Assembly: GCA_023444705.1 (NCBI GenBank)
Contig: JAEXMB010000049.1
Span: forward strand, 1 to 41,833
Reading direction: 5' to 3'
Length of the DNA: 41,833 nt
Source: Pseudomonadota bacterium
Lineage (GTDB): Bacteria > Pseudomonadota > Alphaproteobacteria > Micavibrionales > UBA2020
The notes below the pieces were generated by a model. It was not told the origin of the DNA. It ran no database searches and worked only from the letters and a program-made list of their open reading frames with translations. Positions 8,735 through 15,509 of this stretch are shown piece after piece (the stretch's first letter is position 1; every line of letters starts with the position of its first letter). The position numbers and the translations under genes are program-made.

Positions 8735-9757
8735 ATGATGTCTGATCCGGCGAAAAAATCATCACACGGCCCGCAGCAGAGCTTTCTGCGCAGCATTGGC
8801 CAGCGCCTGCACAGCACCCGCCTTGGCGACCTGCTGACCGCCAGCGGCCTCATCACGTCCGAACAACTCGACAACGCGCTGGCCATCCAGCGCCAGACCC
8901 GCGAACCGCTGGGTAAAATTCTGGTCCGCGAAGGATCGCTGTCGGCCATCCAGCTCTACCGCAAGCTGACCGAGCAATGGTGCCTCAAGGCATCGGCTGC
9001 AGGCCTGACGATGATGATGCAGGTGATGACGCCCTCGTCCGCGCGCGCCGAAGAGCCTGCGATCTCGCGTGTGCAGCTGGCCGTGCTGGCCGCACCGTCC
9101 CAGGCAAGCTCCGTCGCCGCCGCGCGCGCCGCCACCATCGCGCCTGCCGCAGCATCTTCCTTTGCCACCCCGACCGCTGCCGTGCGCCCGCAACTGCAAC
9201 GCGGCAAGGGCGGCCTGTTCGGTACCACCGAAGTGCGCTCGACCGACATCAGCGCCTTTACCAAATGGACCACCGTCATGTCGCGCTTTGAACAGCAGAT
9301 GGGCACACAGTCGGCCACCCCGCGCGTACAGGCATGGAAAGCCAGCATCAAGCGCCTGCAGGGCATGTCCGACGCGCAAAAGGTTGCCGGCGTAAACGAC
9401 TACGTCAACAAGACCACCTATATCGAAGACCGCCAGAACTACGGCAAGTCCGACTACTGGGCGACGCCGATCGAGTTCTTTGCCCGTGGCGGCGACTGCG
9501 AGGATTTCGCCATCGCCAAATACGCAAGCTTGCGCGCGCTGGGTTTTCGCGCCGACCAGATGCGCATCGCCATCGTGCAGGACAAGATCAAGAACATCCC
9601 CCATGCCATCCTGATCGTCTATACCGACGAGGGCACCTTCGTTCTCGACAATCAGGACAAGCGCGCGCGCATGGCCAGTGACGTCAACCGCTACAAGCCG
9701 ATCTTCTCGATCAACAGCGGCGCGTGGTGGCTGCATAAAGACGGCGGCAACGCGTAA
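8735..9757 (+). CDS. MshEN-like domain fused to transglutaminase-like cysteine peptidase (BTLCP/LapG-like)
   Basis: 340 residues in three parts. Residues 29-52 and 58-81 are two 24-residue motifs (RLGxxL..GxI....L..AL..Q, then LGxxLV..GxL....L...L..Q) separated by exactly five residues, the layout of the MshEN c-di-GMP-binding domain. Residues 84-106 are hydrophobic and end in SARAEE, like a signal anchor or cleavage site. Residues about 180-335 are the bacterial transglutaminase-like peptidase domain, with a likely triad of Cys255 (GGDCEDFA), His290 (PHAILIVY) and Asp305. LapG of this family cuts surface adhesins in the periplasm. Two ATGs (8735, 8738) follow GAGGGG. A strong terminator follows, so it is monocistronic. 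The c-di-GMP link is inferred. Confidence 0.88.
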   Translation: MMSDPAKKSSHGPQQSFLRSIGQRLHSTRLGDLLTASGLITSEQLDNALAIQRQTREPLGKILVREGSLSAIQLYRKLTEQWCLKASAAGLTMMMQVMTPSSARAEEPAISRVQLAVLAAPSQASSVAAARAATIAPAAASSFATPTAAVRPQLQRGKGGLFGTTEVRSTDISAFTKWTTVMSRFEQQMGTQSATPRVQAWKASIKRLQGMSDAQKVAGVNDYVNKTTYIEDRQNYGKSDYWATPIEFFARGGDCEDFAIAKYASLRALGFRADQMRIAIVQDKIKNIPHAILIVYTDEGTFVLDNQDKRARMASDVNRYKPIFSINSGAWWLHKDGGNA

Positions 9758-9791
9758 GGCAGACCTGCCGAGGCGACGATTTTCATGATGG

Positions 9792-9818
9792 ACCGCCGGT
9801 GGCAACACCGGCGGTTTT
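9792..9818 (+). terminator. Rho-independent terminator
   Basis: A 10-bp perfect stem (ACCGCCGGTG/CACCGGCGGT) with a GCAA tetraloop, followed by TTTT, 34 bp after the peptidase stop codon. Confidence 0.85.
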
Positions 9819-9966
9819 CCTTGGCAAACTGCGGGTTTTGGCGCGCGCTACCCCGTCTGTTGCATCGCAACATATTGATTTTGTTGATTTTTGATTCCCG
9901 AGTGTGAAAGAATCTTTCCCAAGGCATGCCCGAAGCGGCATGCCATCACAAAAAGGGAAACACACG

Positions 9967-10704
9967 ATGAGCACAATGAGACTTATGACTGCTGAAGCGT
10001 TGGGTACAGCATGGCTGGTACTCGGCGGTTGTGGTGCGGCCGTACTGGCGACATCAATGGGCATCGGCTATCTGGGCGTGGCGCTGGCGTTTGGCTTTGC
10101 GCTTGTCACGGCGACCTTCGCGTTCGGCCACGTTTCCGGCGGGCACTTCAACCCGGCCGTTACGCTGGGCCTTGTCGCGGCGGGCAAGTTCTGCTCCTCG
10201 CGCGCGTTCACCTACATCGTCGCGCAAATCGTCGGCGCGCTGATCGGTGCCGCTATCGTTTACTACATCGCCGGCGGCAAGGCTGGCTTTGACGTCACTG
10301 CGGGCTTTGCCTCCAACGGCTTTGGCGAACATTCGCCGGGCGGTTACAGCCAGCACGCCGTCTTTGTCACCGAAGCGGTGCTGACATTCTTCTTCGTCAC
10401 CATCTTCATGCACGTCACGCATGGCAGCATGCCCGCAGGCCTGAGCGCCCTGCCGATCGGCCTGTCGTTCGCGCTGATCTATCTGGTCAGCATGGGCATC
10501 AGCGGCGGCGGTGCAAACCCCGCGCGCAGCATCGGCACCGCCGTGTTCCAGGGCACGTGGGCGATTGACCAGCTGTGGCTGTTCATCGCAGCGCCCCTGG
10601 TCGGCGCCGTTGTGGCCGGCTGGATGAAAAAATCGATGTGCTGCGGCAGCGAATGCAGCACCACCACGTCGTGCAGCACCGACAAAGGTTCCTGCAGCAA
10701 GTAA
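9967..10704 (+). CDS. Aquaporin (AqpZ-like MIP channel) with Cys-rich C-terminus
   Basis: Six-helix water/solute channel of 245 residues with both NPA boxes (62-64 in GGHFNPAV, 184-186 in GGANPARS). Aligned by eye to E. coli AqpZ, the selectivity-filter positions would be Phe42, Tyr172 (His in AqpZ), Gly181 (Thr in AqpZ) and Arg187, so the pore may differ from a pure water channel. The last 25 residues hold five Cys (CCGSEC, SC, SC), not usual for the family. I start at the ATG at 9967 (AAAAGGGAAA upstream); a GTG at 9904 is in frame but would add a charged leader. It is followed by a strong terminator and stands alone. Confidence 0.93.
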   Translation: MSTMRLMTAEALGTAWLVLGGCGAAVLATSMGIGYLGVALAFGFALVTATFAFGHVSGGHFNPAVTLGLVAAGKFCSSRAFTYIVAQIVGALIGAAIVYYIAGGKAGFDVTAGFASNGFGEHSPGGYSQHAVFVTEAVLTFFFVTIFMHVTHGSMPAGLSALPIGLSFALIYLVSMGISGGGANPARSIGTAVFQGTWAIDQLWLFIAAPLVGAVVAGWMKKSMCCGSECSTTTSCSTDKGSCSK

Positions 10705-10726
10705 GACCAGCTGCCAGACCTGAAAG

Positions 10727-10758
10727 AAAAACCCCCGCCTGCAAGGGCGGGGGTTTTT
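10727..10758 (+). terminator. Rho-independent terminator after the aquaporin gene
   Basis: CCCCCGCC/GGCGGGGG stem with a 6-nt loop, flanked by AAAAA and TTTTT. The symmetrical A/T tracts mean it could also stop minus-strand transcription coming from the small genes at 10791-11329. Confidence 0.92.
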
Positions 10759-10790
10759 CTGTGCGCTCGTGTTATCTCACCCGTATCGTT

Positions 10791-11021
10791 TCATGTACGT
10801 GGTGCGTAGGGGTCAGGGCGTGAAGCCAGCTGATGGTAAACAGACATGTCGCCGCCAAAAAGATCATGGAAAAACTCCTGCGTTGTTTGCACATCATTAT
10901 TCGCGGCACCGTTGAAGGCCGTGCCCGCCACCAGCTTCATCTGGCCAAGGCCGTTCTTGCTGCAACCCCGCACGTAAGGACCGTTATCGACCACCAGCGT
11001 CAGATAGGAAACTTGGGACAT
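10791..11021 (-). CDS. Small protein of unknown function (paralogue of next gene)
   Basis: 76 residues, no signal peptide or membrane segment. An ideal ribosome site (CAGGAGAAAAG) precedes the ATG at 11019-11021, which is why I accept it as real. The segment LGQMKLVAGTAFNG resembles GHLKLV and CVAGTAF segments in the protein encoded just upstream (11060-11329), and both proteins then continue with a short Gln-containing stretch before an aromatic-Gly end. I do not recognise the family. It is the second gene of a two-gene minus-strand unit and ends at the shared terminator. Confidence 0.65.
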   Translation of the reverse strand: MSQVSYLTLVVDNGPYVRGCSKNGLGQMKLVAGTAFNGAANNDVQTTQEFFHDLFGGDMSVYHQLASRPDPYAPRT

Positions 11022-11059
11022 CGCACTTTTCTCCTGTGATTAAAATTTTTCGCCGGTGA

Positions 11060-11329
11060 CTAGAATTTTTCGTAGGGCGGCCAGACCTGCGGCATCACTG
11101 CACGGTCGGCGGGACGCATGCTGCCGAAATAGACCTGCTGCGGCGTAAGGTCAGGGGCGGTGTCCATGCCCGTCGCCTTCCTGAAGGCGGTGCCGGCCAC
11201 ACAACGCAACGTCACAAGGTCTTTTGACCTGCGGTTGCCCACCGGAAAGGCCATGCGCACCACCAGCTTGAGATGGCCCGGCCTGGCACCATCGCGTCCG
11301 TGCTGTTCAAGGCTGCTGAAGTACACCAT
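11060..11329 (-). CDS. Small protein of unknown function (paralogue of previous gene)
   Basis: 89 residues, soluble-looking, rich in Arg and Val. The ATG at 11327-11329 follows CCGGAGATAAAGC, a good ribosome site. It shares VAGTAF and a G(H/Q)(L/M)KLV segment with the 76-residue protein 38 bp downstream, suggesting a tandem duplication. The 185 bp upstream (11330-11514) are markedly AT-rich for this genome and hold its promoter and that of the divergent gene at 11515. No function can be assigned. Confidence 0.66.
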   Translation of the reverse strand: MVYFSSLEQHGRDGARPGHLKLVVRMAFPVGNRRSKDLVTLRCVAGTAFRKATGMDTAPDLTPQQVYFGSMRPADRAVMPQVWPPYEKF

Positions 11330-11479
11330 GCTTTATCTCCGGTGGTCGTTGTGTGGTAATTTTATTGCTGTATGAGTCGCGGAATTGATATTTTGAAGAT
11401 TAACTGTTTTTTCATAATTCGACAATCATTATTTTTAATGAATTGAAAACAAACGCTTATTTGTCAAACCGGTCTGTGC

Positions 11480-11508
11480 TTGACAGGCGCAATCGCGTTA
11501 CGTAAACA
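11480..11508 (+). promoter_or_regulatory. Promoter with leaderless geometry
   Basis: TTGACA (11480-11485), 17-bp spacer, TAAACA (11503-11508), then only 6 nt to the ATG at 11515. Transcription would begin at or next to the start codon, and no Shine-Dalgarno is present, so the mRNA is probably leaderless. Confidence 0.6.
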
Positions 11509-11514
11509 AAAGCC

Positions 11515-12039
11515 ATGTCCGCACCTGCGCAAAACACTCTGCCCGCCGCCCTGAAAAACGCCGAACGCGCGTTGATCCGCCATGACCGCAAAGTCGTGCG
11601 CGGGCAAATCTTTCACCGCGGGCTGATCCTTAGCACCATTGCGGGCGCCATCGCCTTCACACTCGGCATGGTCGCCGCCATGTTCGGCACGGGCAATGGT
11701 ATGATGACCTATATGCACGAAGGCCCGCGCGCGCATGGCCACGCCTGGCCGACGGCGCACCTGCCCTCGTGGACGATTGCCAAGACGGGGCTCGGCGGTG
11801 TGCTGGGCGGCATGACGCTGATGTTCGGCTTTGCCGCAGGCGCCAACGCGCAGGCGCGGCGCATCGGCAGGCTGGGTGAAAAACGCTATCACCTCTACCT
11901 TGCGCACGAAGACCTGCGCGCGCAGTTCAACGCACAGGCCCAACGGCTGCAGGTACCGCAATACGTGCCCGCGAATATCGCCATCCAGCAACCGGTGACG
12001 CTGAGCGTGAAGAAAATCGTCTTTAAGGCGAAAGCCTGA
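11515..12039 (+). CDS. Two-helix membrane protein, unknown function
   Basis: 174 residues. Polar N-terminus of about 35 residues, a hydrophobic helix around 38-58 (LSTIAGAIAFTLGMVAAMFG), a His-rich linker (HEGPRAHGHAW), a second Gly-rich helix around 90-110, and a basic Gln-rich C-terminal region of about 60 residues. The likely topology puts both termini on the cytoplasmic side. I do not recognise a family. It is convergent with pyruvate kinase and transcribed from its own promoter, apparently without a 5' leader. Confidence 0.7.
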   Translation: MSAPAQNTLPAALKNAERALIRHDRKVVRGQIFHRGLILSTIAGAIAFTLGMVAAMFGTGNGMMTYMHEGPRAHGHAWPTAHLPSWTIAKTGLGGVLGGMTLMFGFAAGANAQARRIGRLGEKRYHLYLAHEDLRAQFNAQAQRLQVPQYVPANIAIQQPVTLSVKKIVFKAKA

Positions 12040-12054
12040 TCAATCTATCCCTGA

Positions 12055-13485
12055 TCAATCCACCCATGCCACGCGCAGGATGTTGGTATTGCCCGGCGTG
12101 CCAAAGGGCACGCCTGCGGTAATCACCAGACGCTGGCCCGATGCTGCAACCTTGTGTTCATGCGCAAGCGCGCAGGCCTTTTTCACCATATCGCCAAAAT
12201 TGTCGATGTCTTCGGTCAGCACGGCGTAAACGCCATAGGACAGCTGCAAACGGCGCGCCACCGCAACGCGGTTGGTCAGGCATAAAATCGGCACGCGCGG
12301 GCGTTCGCGCGCGGTGCGCAAAGCAGTCGATCCCGACATCGTGTAGTTGACGATAGCCGCAGCATCGATGGTATCGGCCACCTGCGTCGCAGCCGCCGTG
12401 ATCGCATCCGACGGCGTGCTTTCGGGGTCTGGATGCTCCGCATCCATGATCTTGCGGTAGAGGTCGTCGACCTCGACGTTCTGGGCGATCTTGTCCATAA
12501 TGCCGACGGCTTCAAGCGGATAGTCGCCGCTGGCGGTTTCAGCAGACAGCATCACGGCATCCGCACCGTCATAGATGGCGGTGGCGACATCCGATGCCTC
12601 GGCACGCGTCGGGCGCGGGGCAGAGATCATGCTTTCCAGCATCTGCGTTGCGATGATGACGGGCTTGCCCTGATCGCGCGCCACGCGCACGACGTGCTTT
12701 TGCACGCTCGGCACTTTTTCGGGCGGGATTTCAACGCCAAGGTCGCCGCGCGCCAGCATGACAGCATCGGCCAGCGCAATGATCTCGTCAACGAATTCGA
12801 TGGCAGAGGGTTTTTCAAGCTTGACGATGATCTTGGCGCGCTCGCCGATCAGCTTGCGGGCCTCGGCCACGTCGTCGGGACGCTGCACGAACGACAGCGC
12901 GATCCAGTCAACCCCCATGCCAAGGGCGGCTTCAAGATCCTCGCGGTCTTTTTTGGTCAGCGGGGAGACGTTCAAAATCACGTCGGGCAGGTTCACGCCC
13001 TTGCGGTCCATCAGGCGCTTGCCCGCGACCACTTCGGTGGTCACAAAATCCGCACCCTTTTCGACCACGCGCAGGCAGACCTTGCCGTCGTCGAGCAGAA
13101 CTTCCGATCCGACCTTGAGCGCCTCGATGATTTCAGGGTGGGGCAAATGCACGCGCGTGCCGTCGCCCGGTGCCGGATTGCTGTCGAGCGTAACACGCTG
13201 GCCTTTTTCGATGTCCACACCGCCGTCCTTGAACACGCCAAGGCGCAGCTTGGGGCCCTGAAGGTCGGCAAAGACGCCGATGGGCTTGCGCACGTCTTCT
13301 TCCAGCGCGCGGATCGCGCTCAGGCGTGCGGCATGATCGGCGTGGTTGCCGTGGCTGAAGTTCAGGCGAAAGACATCCGCCCCCGCATCATAGAGCGCGC
13401 GAATGGTGTCGGGCGTGCTGGAGGCCGGACCAAGGGTGGCGACGATTTTGGTTTTGCGCGCGCGCGGTGTGCGGGTGATGGTCAT
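12055..13485 (-). CDS. pyk: Pyruvate kinase
   Basis: Last step of glycolysis: phosphoenolpyruvate plus ADP to pyruvate plus ATP. The 476-residue protein has TKIVATLGPASS at the N-terminus, FRLNFSHG, the catalytic-lysine region IIVKLEKPSAIEF and the signature MLARGDLGVE, followed by the allosteric C-terminal domain, so length and order fit the family. I use the ATG at 13483-13485; the frame opens further to a GTG at 13536, but that adds 17 residues with no family match. It is flanked by convergent and divergent genes and is probably monocistronic. Confidence 0.96.
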   Translation of the reverse strand: MTITRTPRARKTKIVATLGPASSTPDTIRALYDAGADVFRLNFSHGNHADHAARLSAIRALEEDVRKPIGVFADLQGPKLRLGVFKDGGVDIEKGQRVTLDSNPAPGDGTRVHLPHPEIIEALKVGSEVLLDDGKVCLRVVEKGADFVTTEVVAGKRLMDRKGVNLPDVILNVSPLTKKDREDLEAALGMGVDWIALSFVQRPDDVAEARKLIGERAKIIVKLEKPSAIEFVDEIIALADAVMLARGDLGVEIPPEKVPSVQKHVVRVARDQGKPVIIATQMLESMISAPRPTRAEASDVATAIYDGADAVMLSAETASGDYPLEAVGIMDKIAQNVEVDDLYRKIMDAEHPDPESTPSDAITAAATQVADTIDAAAIVNYTMSGSTALRTARERPRVPILCLTNRVAVARRLQLSYGVYAVLTEDIDNFGDMVKKACALAHEHKVAASGQRLVITAGVPFGTPGNTNILRVAWVD

Positions 13486-13674
13486 GCAATGCCTGTCAGG
13501 TAGGGTGTTTCTTCTTATTTGATTCTTACCCCGCACAGCGCGCCAGCGCGAGGGAAATATGCGCCCGCGCCCGATTTATCCATTGAAAAGACTGGATATT
13601 TCCAATTCTGTTGGTATTATGTTAATAATGTGTTAGTATTTTTGCAGTTCATTTCATCGTCGGGGGATTTCATC

Positions 13675-14100
13675 ATGTCCAAATCGCGCGCCGCTCTTGC
13701 CAGCCTTGCCGCCCTCACCGCCGCCTTCAGCCTGAGCGCGTGCGACGGAAAGGTCAACACCGCCACCGACCAGACCGGCGCCACTGTCGCGGGCGAAACC
13801 AACAAGCTTGGCGGCTATGCGATCAACGAAATCACCTCCCCGCACCAGCCCAATGCCGTCATCGTCGCGTTTGACGACTACAAAGGCGGCGGTGTCGCCA
13901 TTGTGTCAACCGTCGGTGCCGAGCCCGCACCGGCACGCGTCCTGCGCAAATACAGCGTCGGCGGCAACGCCTTCATGGAATTCACCCCCGCCGCCGACCG
14001 CAATACCGTCTGCACACTGATCGACGGCTATGAAAGCGGCGGCCTTGCCTGCGCACGCGTCAACCGTGCAGCCACCCCCGCACCCAGCGCAGGAATGTAA
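13675..14100 (+). CDS. Predicted lipoprotein, unknown function
   Basis: 141 residues with a type II signal peptide: basic start, Ala/Leu-rich helix, then lipobox LSAC (Cys23 or so). The mature part contains a compact region with VIVAFDDYKGGGVAIV and a pair of later Cys (VCTLIDGYESGGLACARV) that could form a disulfide. The ATG at 13675 follows CGGGGGAT; an in-frame ATG at 13519 would bury the signal peptide and is rejected. It starts a three-gene envelope unit (13675-15015) with 3-bp and 15-bp gaps. No family recognised. Confidence 0.78.
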   Translation: MSKSRAALASLAALTAAFSLSACDGKVNTATDQTGATVAGETNKLGGYAINEITSPHQPNAVIVAFDDYKGGGVAIVSTVGAEPAPARVLRKYSVGGNAFMEFTPAADRNTVCTLIDGYESGGLACARVNRAATPAPSAGM

Positions 14101-14103
14101 GCC

Positions 14104-14613
14104 ATGAAACGCCGCTCGCTCCTCACCGCTCTTGTCGCTTCCACCGCCTTCGCGCTCTCCGCCTGCGGCGGCGACAAAGCCCCCACGCAACACAGCGATG
14201 CCAGCGCCGTCAGCACGCCTGCGGCGGAGCGCATCGACATGGTCATCTTCCTTGATCCCGAAAGCTGCCCCAATTCGCAAGCGATGAAGCCCGAGGTCGA
14301 AGCCTTCCTGGCCAGCCCCGCCGCCCAGCGCGCCCACATCACCGTGGTCGACGCAGCCTCGCCCGAAGGGTTTGAGCGCATGCAGCAATACCGCGTCAAC
14401 GGTGTCGAATTCAACGTCGTGCCGACCATCGTCATGCTGCGCAATGACGTTATCGTCGGCGGATCGCACGGCCGCATGACCGCAGCGCAGATGACCAGCC
14501 TGCTCGACAGCGTGCGCGCACCGCAACGTGTGACTGCCACGACATTTACGACATCGGACATCACCGCACGCTACCGCGCAAGCGCGCCGCAAGCGCGCAC
14601 ACCCCAACCCTGA
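14104..14613 (+). CDS. Thioredoxin-fold lipoprotein with a single active-site Cys (CPNS)
   Basis: 169 residues. Signal peptide with lipobox LSAC (Cys21) predicts an envelope lipoprotein. The mature part has a thioredoxin-like pattern: beta strand MVIFLDPES, the motif C55-P-N-S58 where thioredoxins have CxxC, and a cis-proline-type element VVPT (Pro107) before MLRNDVIVGG. With one Cys, a reductase or isomerase cycle is unlikely; binding or glutathione-type chemistry is possible. It lies 3 bp after the lipoprotein at 13675 and 15 bp before the secreted protein at 14629. Confidence 0.75.
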   Translation: MKRRSLLTALVASTAFALSACGGDKAPTQHSDASAVSTPAAERIDMVIFLDPESCPNSQAMKPEVEAFLASPAAQRAHITVVDAASPEGFERMQQYRVNGVEFNVVPTIVMLRNDVIVGGSHGRMTAAQMTSLLDSVRAPQRVTATTFTTSDITARYRASAPQARTPQP

Positions 14614-14628
14614 TAAGGACACTCCCGC

Positions 14629-15015
14629 ATGGCCCGCACGTATGCCGCCGCACTCTCCGCACTTGTGCCGCTGTGCCTGAGCTGGAGCGGCATGGCCAGC
14701 GCGCAGCAAGCGCCAGCGCAAGACACACCGCCGCCGACAAGCGCGCCCGCCGCACCGCAAACGCAACAGCCTGTTGCAGCCGGCACAATCGCGCCGCAGG
14801 TCTTCACACTGCCGCAACAGCCCTTTCGCCTGACCCCGCGCATCCGCGACACGTTTGATGAAAACCAGCCCGTCATCGGCCCGCGCGCCGTGCCGCAAGC
14901 ACCCGACAACGGCCTGAGCATCGGCCCCTTTGTGTTGCGCGAAGACCCCACGCCCGATGCGGGTTGCCGCTGGAGCCTGCGCGGCAACAAAGTCCGCTTT
15001 CGCTGCCGCATGTAA
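14629..15015 (+). CDS. Secreted Pro/Gln/Ala-rich protein, unknown function
   Basis: 128 residues with a signal peptide ending near SGMASA-QQ (about residue 25). The next 40 residues are low-complexity Ala/Pro/Gln/Thr. The C-terminal 50 residues look folded and end with two Cys (GCRWSL and FRCRM) suited to a disulfide. AAGGA precedes the ATG. It is the last gene of the three-gene envelope unit. No recognised domain. Confidence 0.7.
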   Translation: MARTYAAALSALVPLCLSWSGMASAQQAPAQDTPPPTSAPAAPQTQQPVAAGTIAPQVFTLPQQPFRLTPRIRDTFDENQPVIGPRAVPQAPDNGLSIGPFVLREDPTPDAGCRWSLRGNKVRFRCRM

Positions 15016-15509
15016 ACGGCCCACCCCCAATATCTTGGGGTGTCAGGGGGTGATTTGCCCCTAAAAGGCTCGATTTTCCTGTAAAAATTGCCATATCAAT
15101 AAGCGTAAATTGTGCCAATGCACACCCCTGCGTGTGGTGCTGGTGCATGGCACAACCGGATAGCCTGTGGGTTAAATTTTTTTTCATTTCGCCAACCCTG
15201 CCCAACCTTCGGCATGGGCAGGGGTCAAGCGTAAAGTGGGGCTGTCGTGAAAATTTTTCCGGTATGGTTTTGTAGACACAGCCCCAAGATGTGGTATGCT
15301 CGTTTTCAGTTGGTCACTATCCCTTGTGGATACGCCAACACTTTCTGGAAAGCTCTTTGGGGGGCCGCACCGGAATCCACGACAACAAAAACAATAACAT
15401 CCGGCATCCATCCGGGTCTTGAACGCGCAAACCCGCTTTGCGCCAACGGGAGCCCTGTCGGCCAAAAACGCTGGAATCGAAGATGAAGTACACAGGGGAG
15501 GCACCGTCT
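15016..15509 (+). other. Intergenic region upstream of nrdA
   Basis: About 490 bp without a supported gene. It begins with a GC-rich inverted repeat (CCCCAATATCTTGGGG, near 15026-15041) lacking a T-run, then T-rich sequence, then two candidate NrdR boxes at 15282-15329, then about 180 bp of leader to the nrdA start. A TTG-started extension of the nrdA frame (from 15438) exists but has no ribosome site. I looked for a cobalamin riboswitch and saw none. Confidence 0.5.
15282..15329 (+). promoter_or_regulatory. Pair of candidate NrdR boxes
   Basis: Two 16-bp elements resembling the NrdR consensus (acaCwAtATaTwGtgt) at 15282-15297 (CCCCAAGATGTGGTAT) and 15314-15329 (TCACTATCCCTTGTGG). The second keeps CTAT and TTGTG; the first keeps CAA, AT, T and GT. 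Start-to-start distance is 32 bp, close to three helical turns, which is the spacing known for paired NrdR boxes. NrdR represses ribonucleotide reductase operons when dATP/ATP are bound. The match is by eye. Confidence 0.5.

Noticed and set aside
15330..15509. Riboswitch (cobalamin type) in the nrdA leader
   Set aside because: No B12-box-like sequence or multi-stem structure was recognisable.
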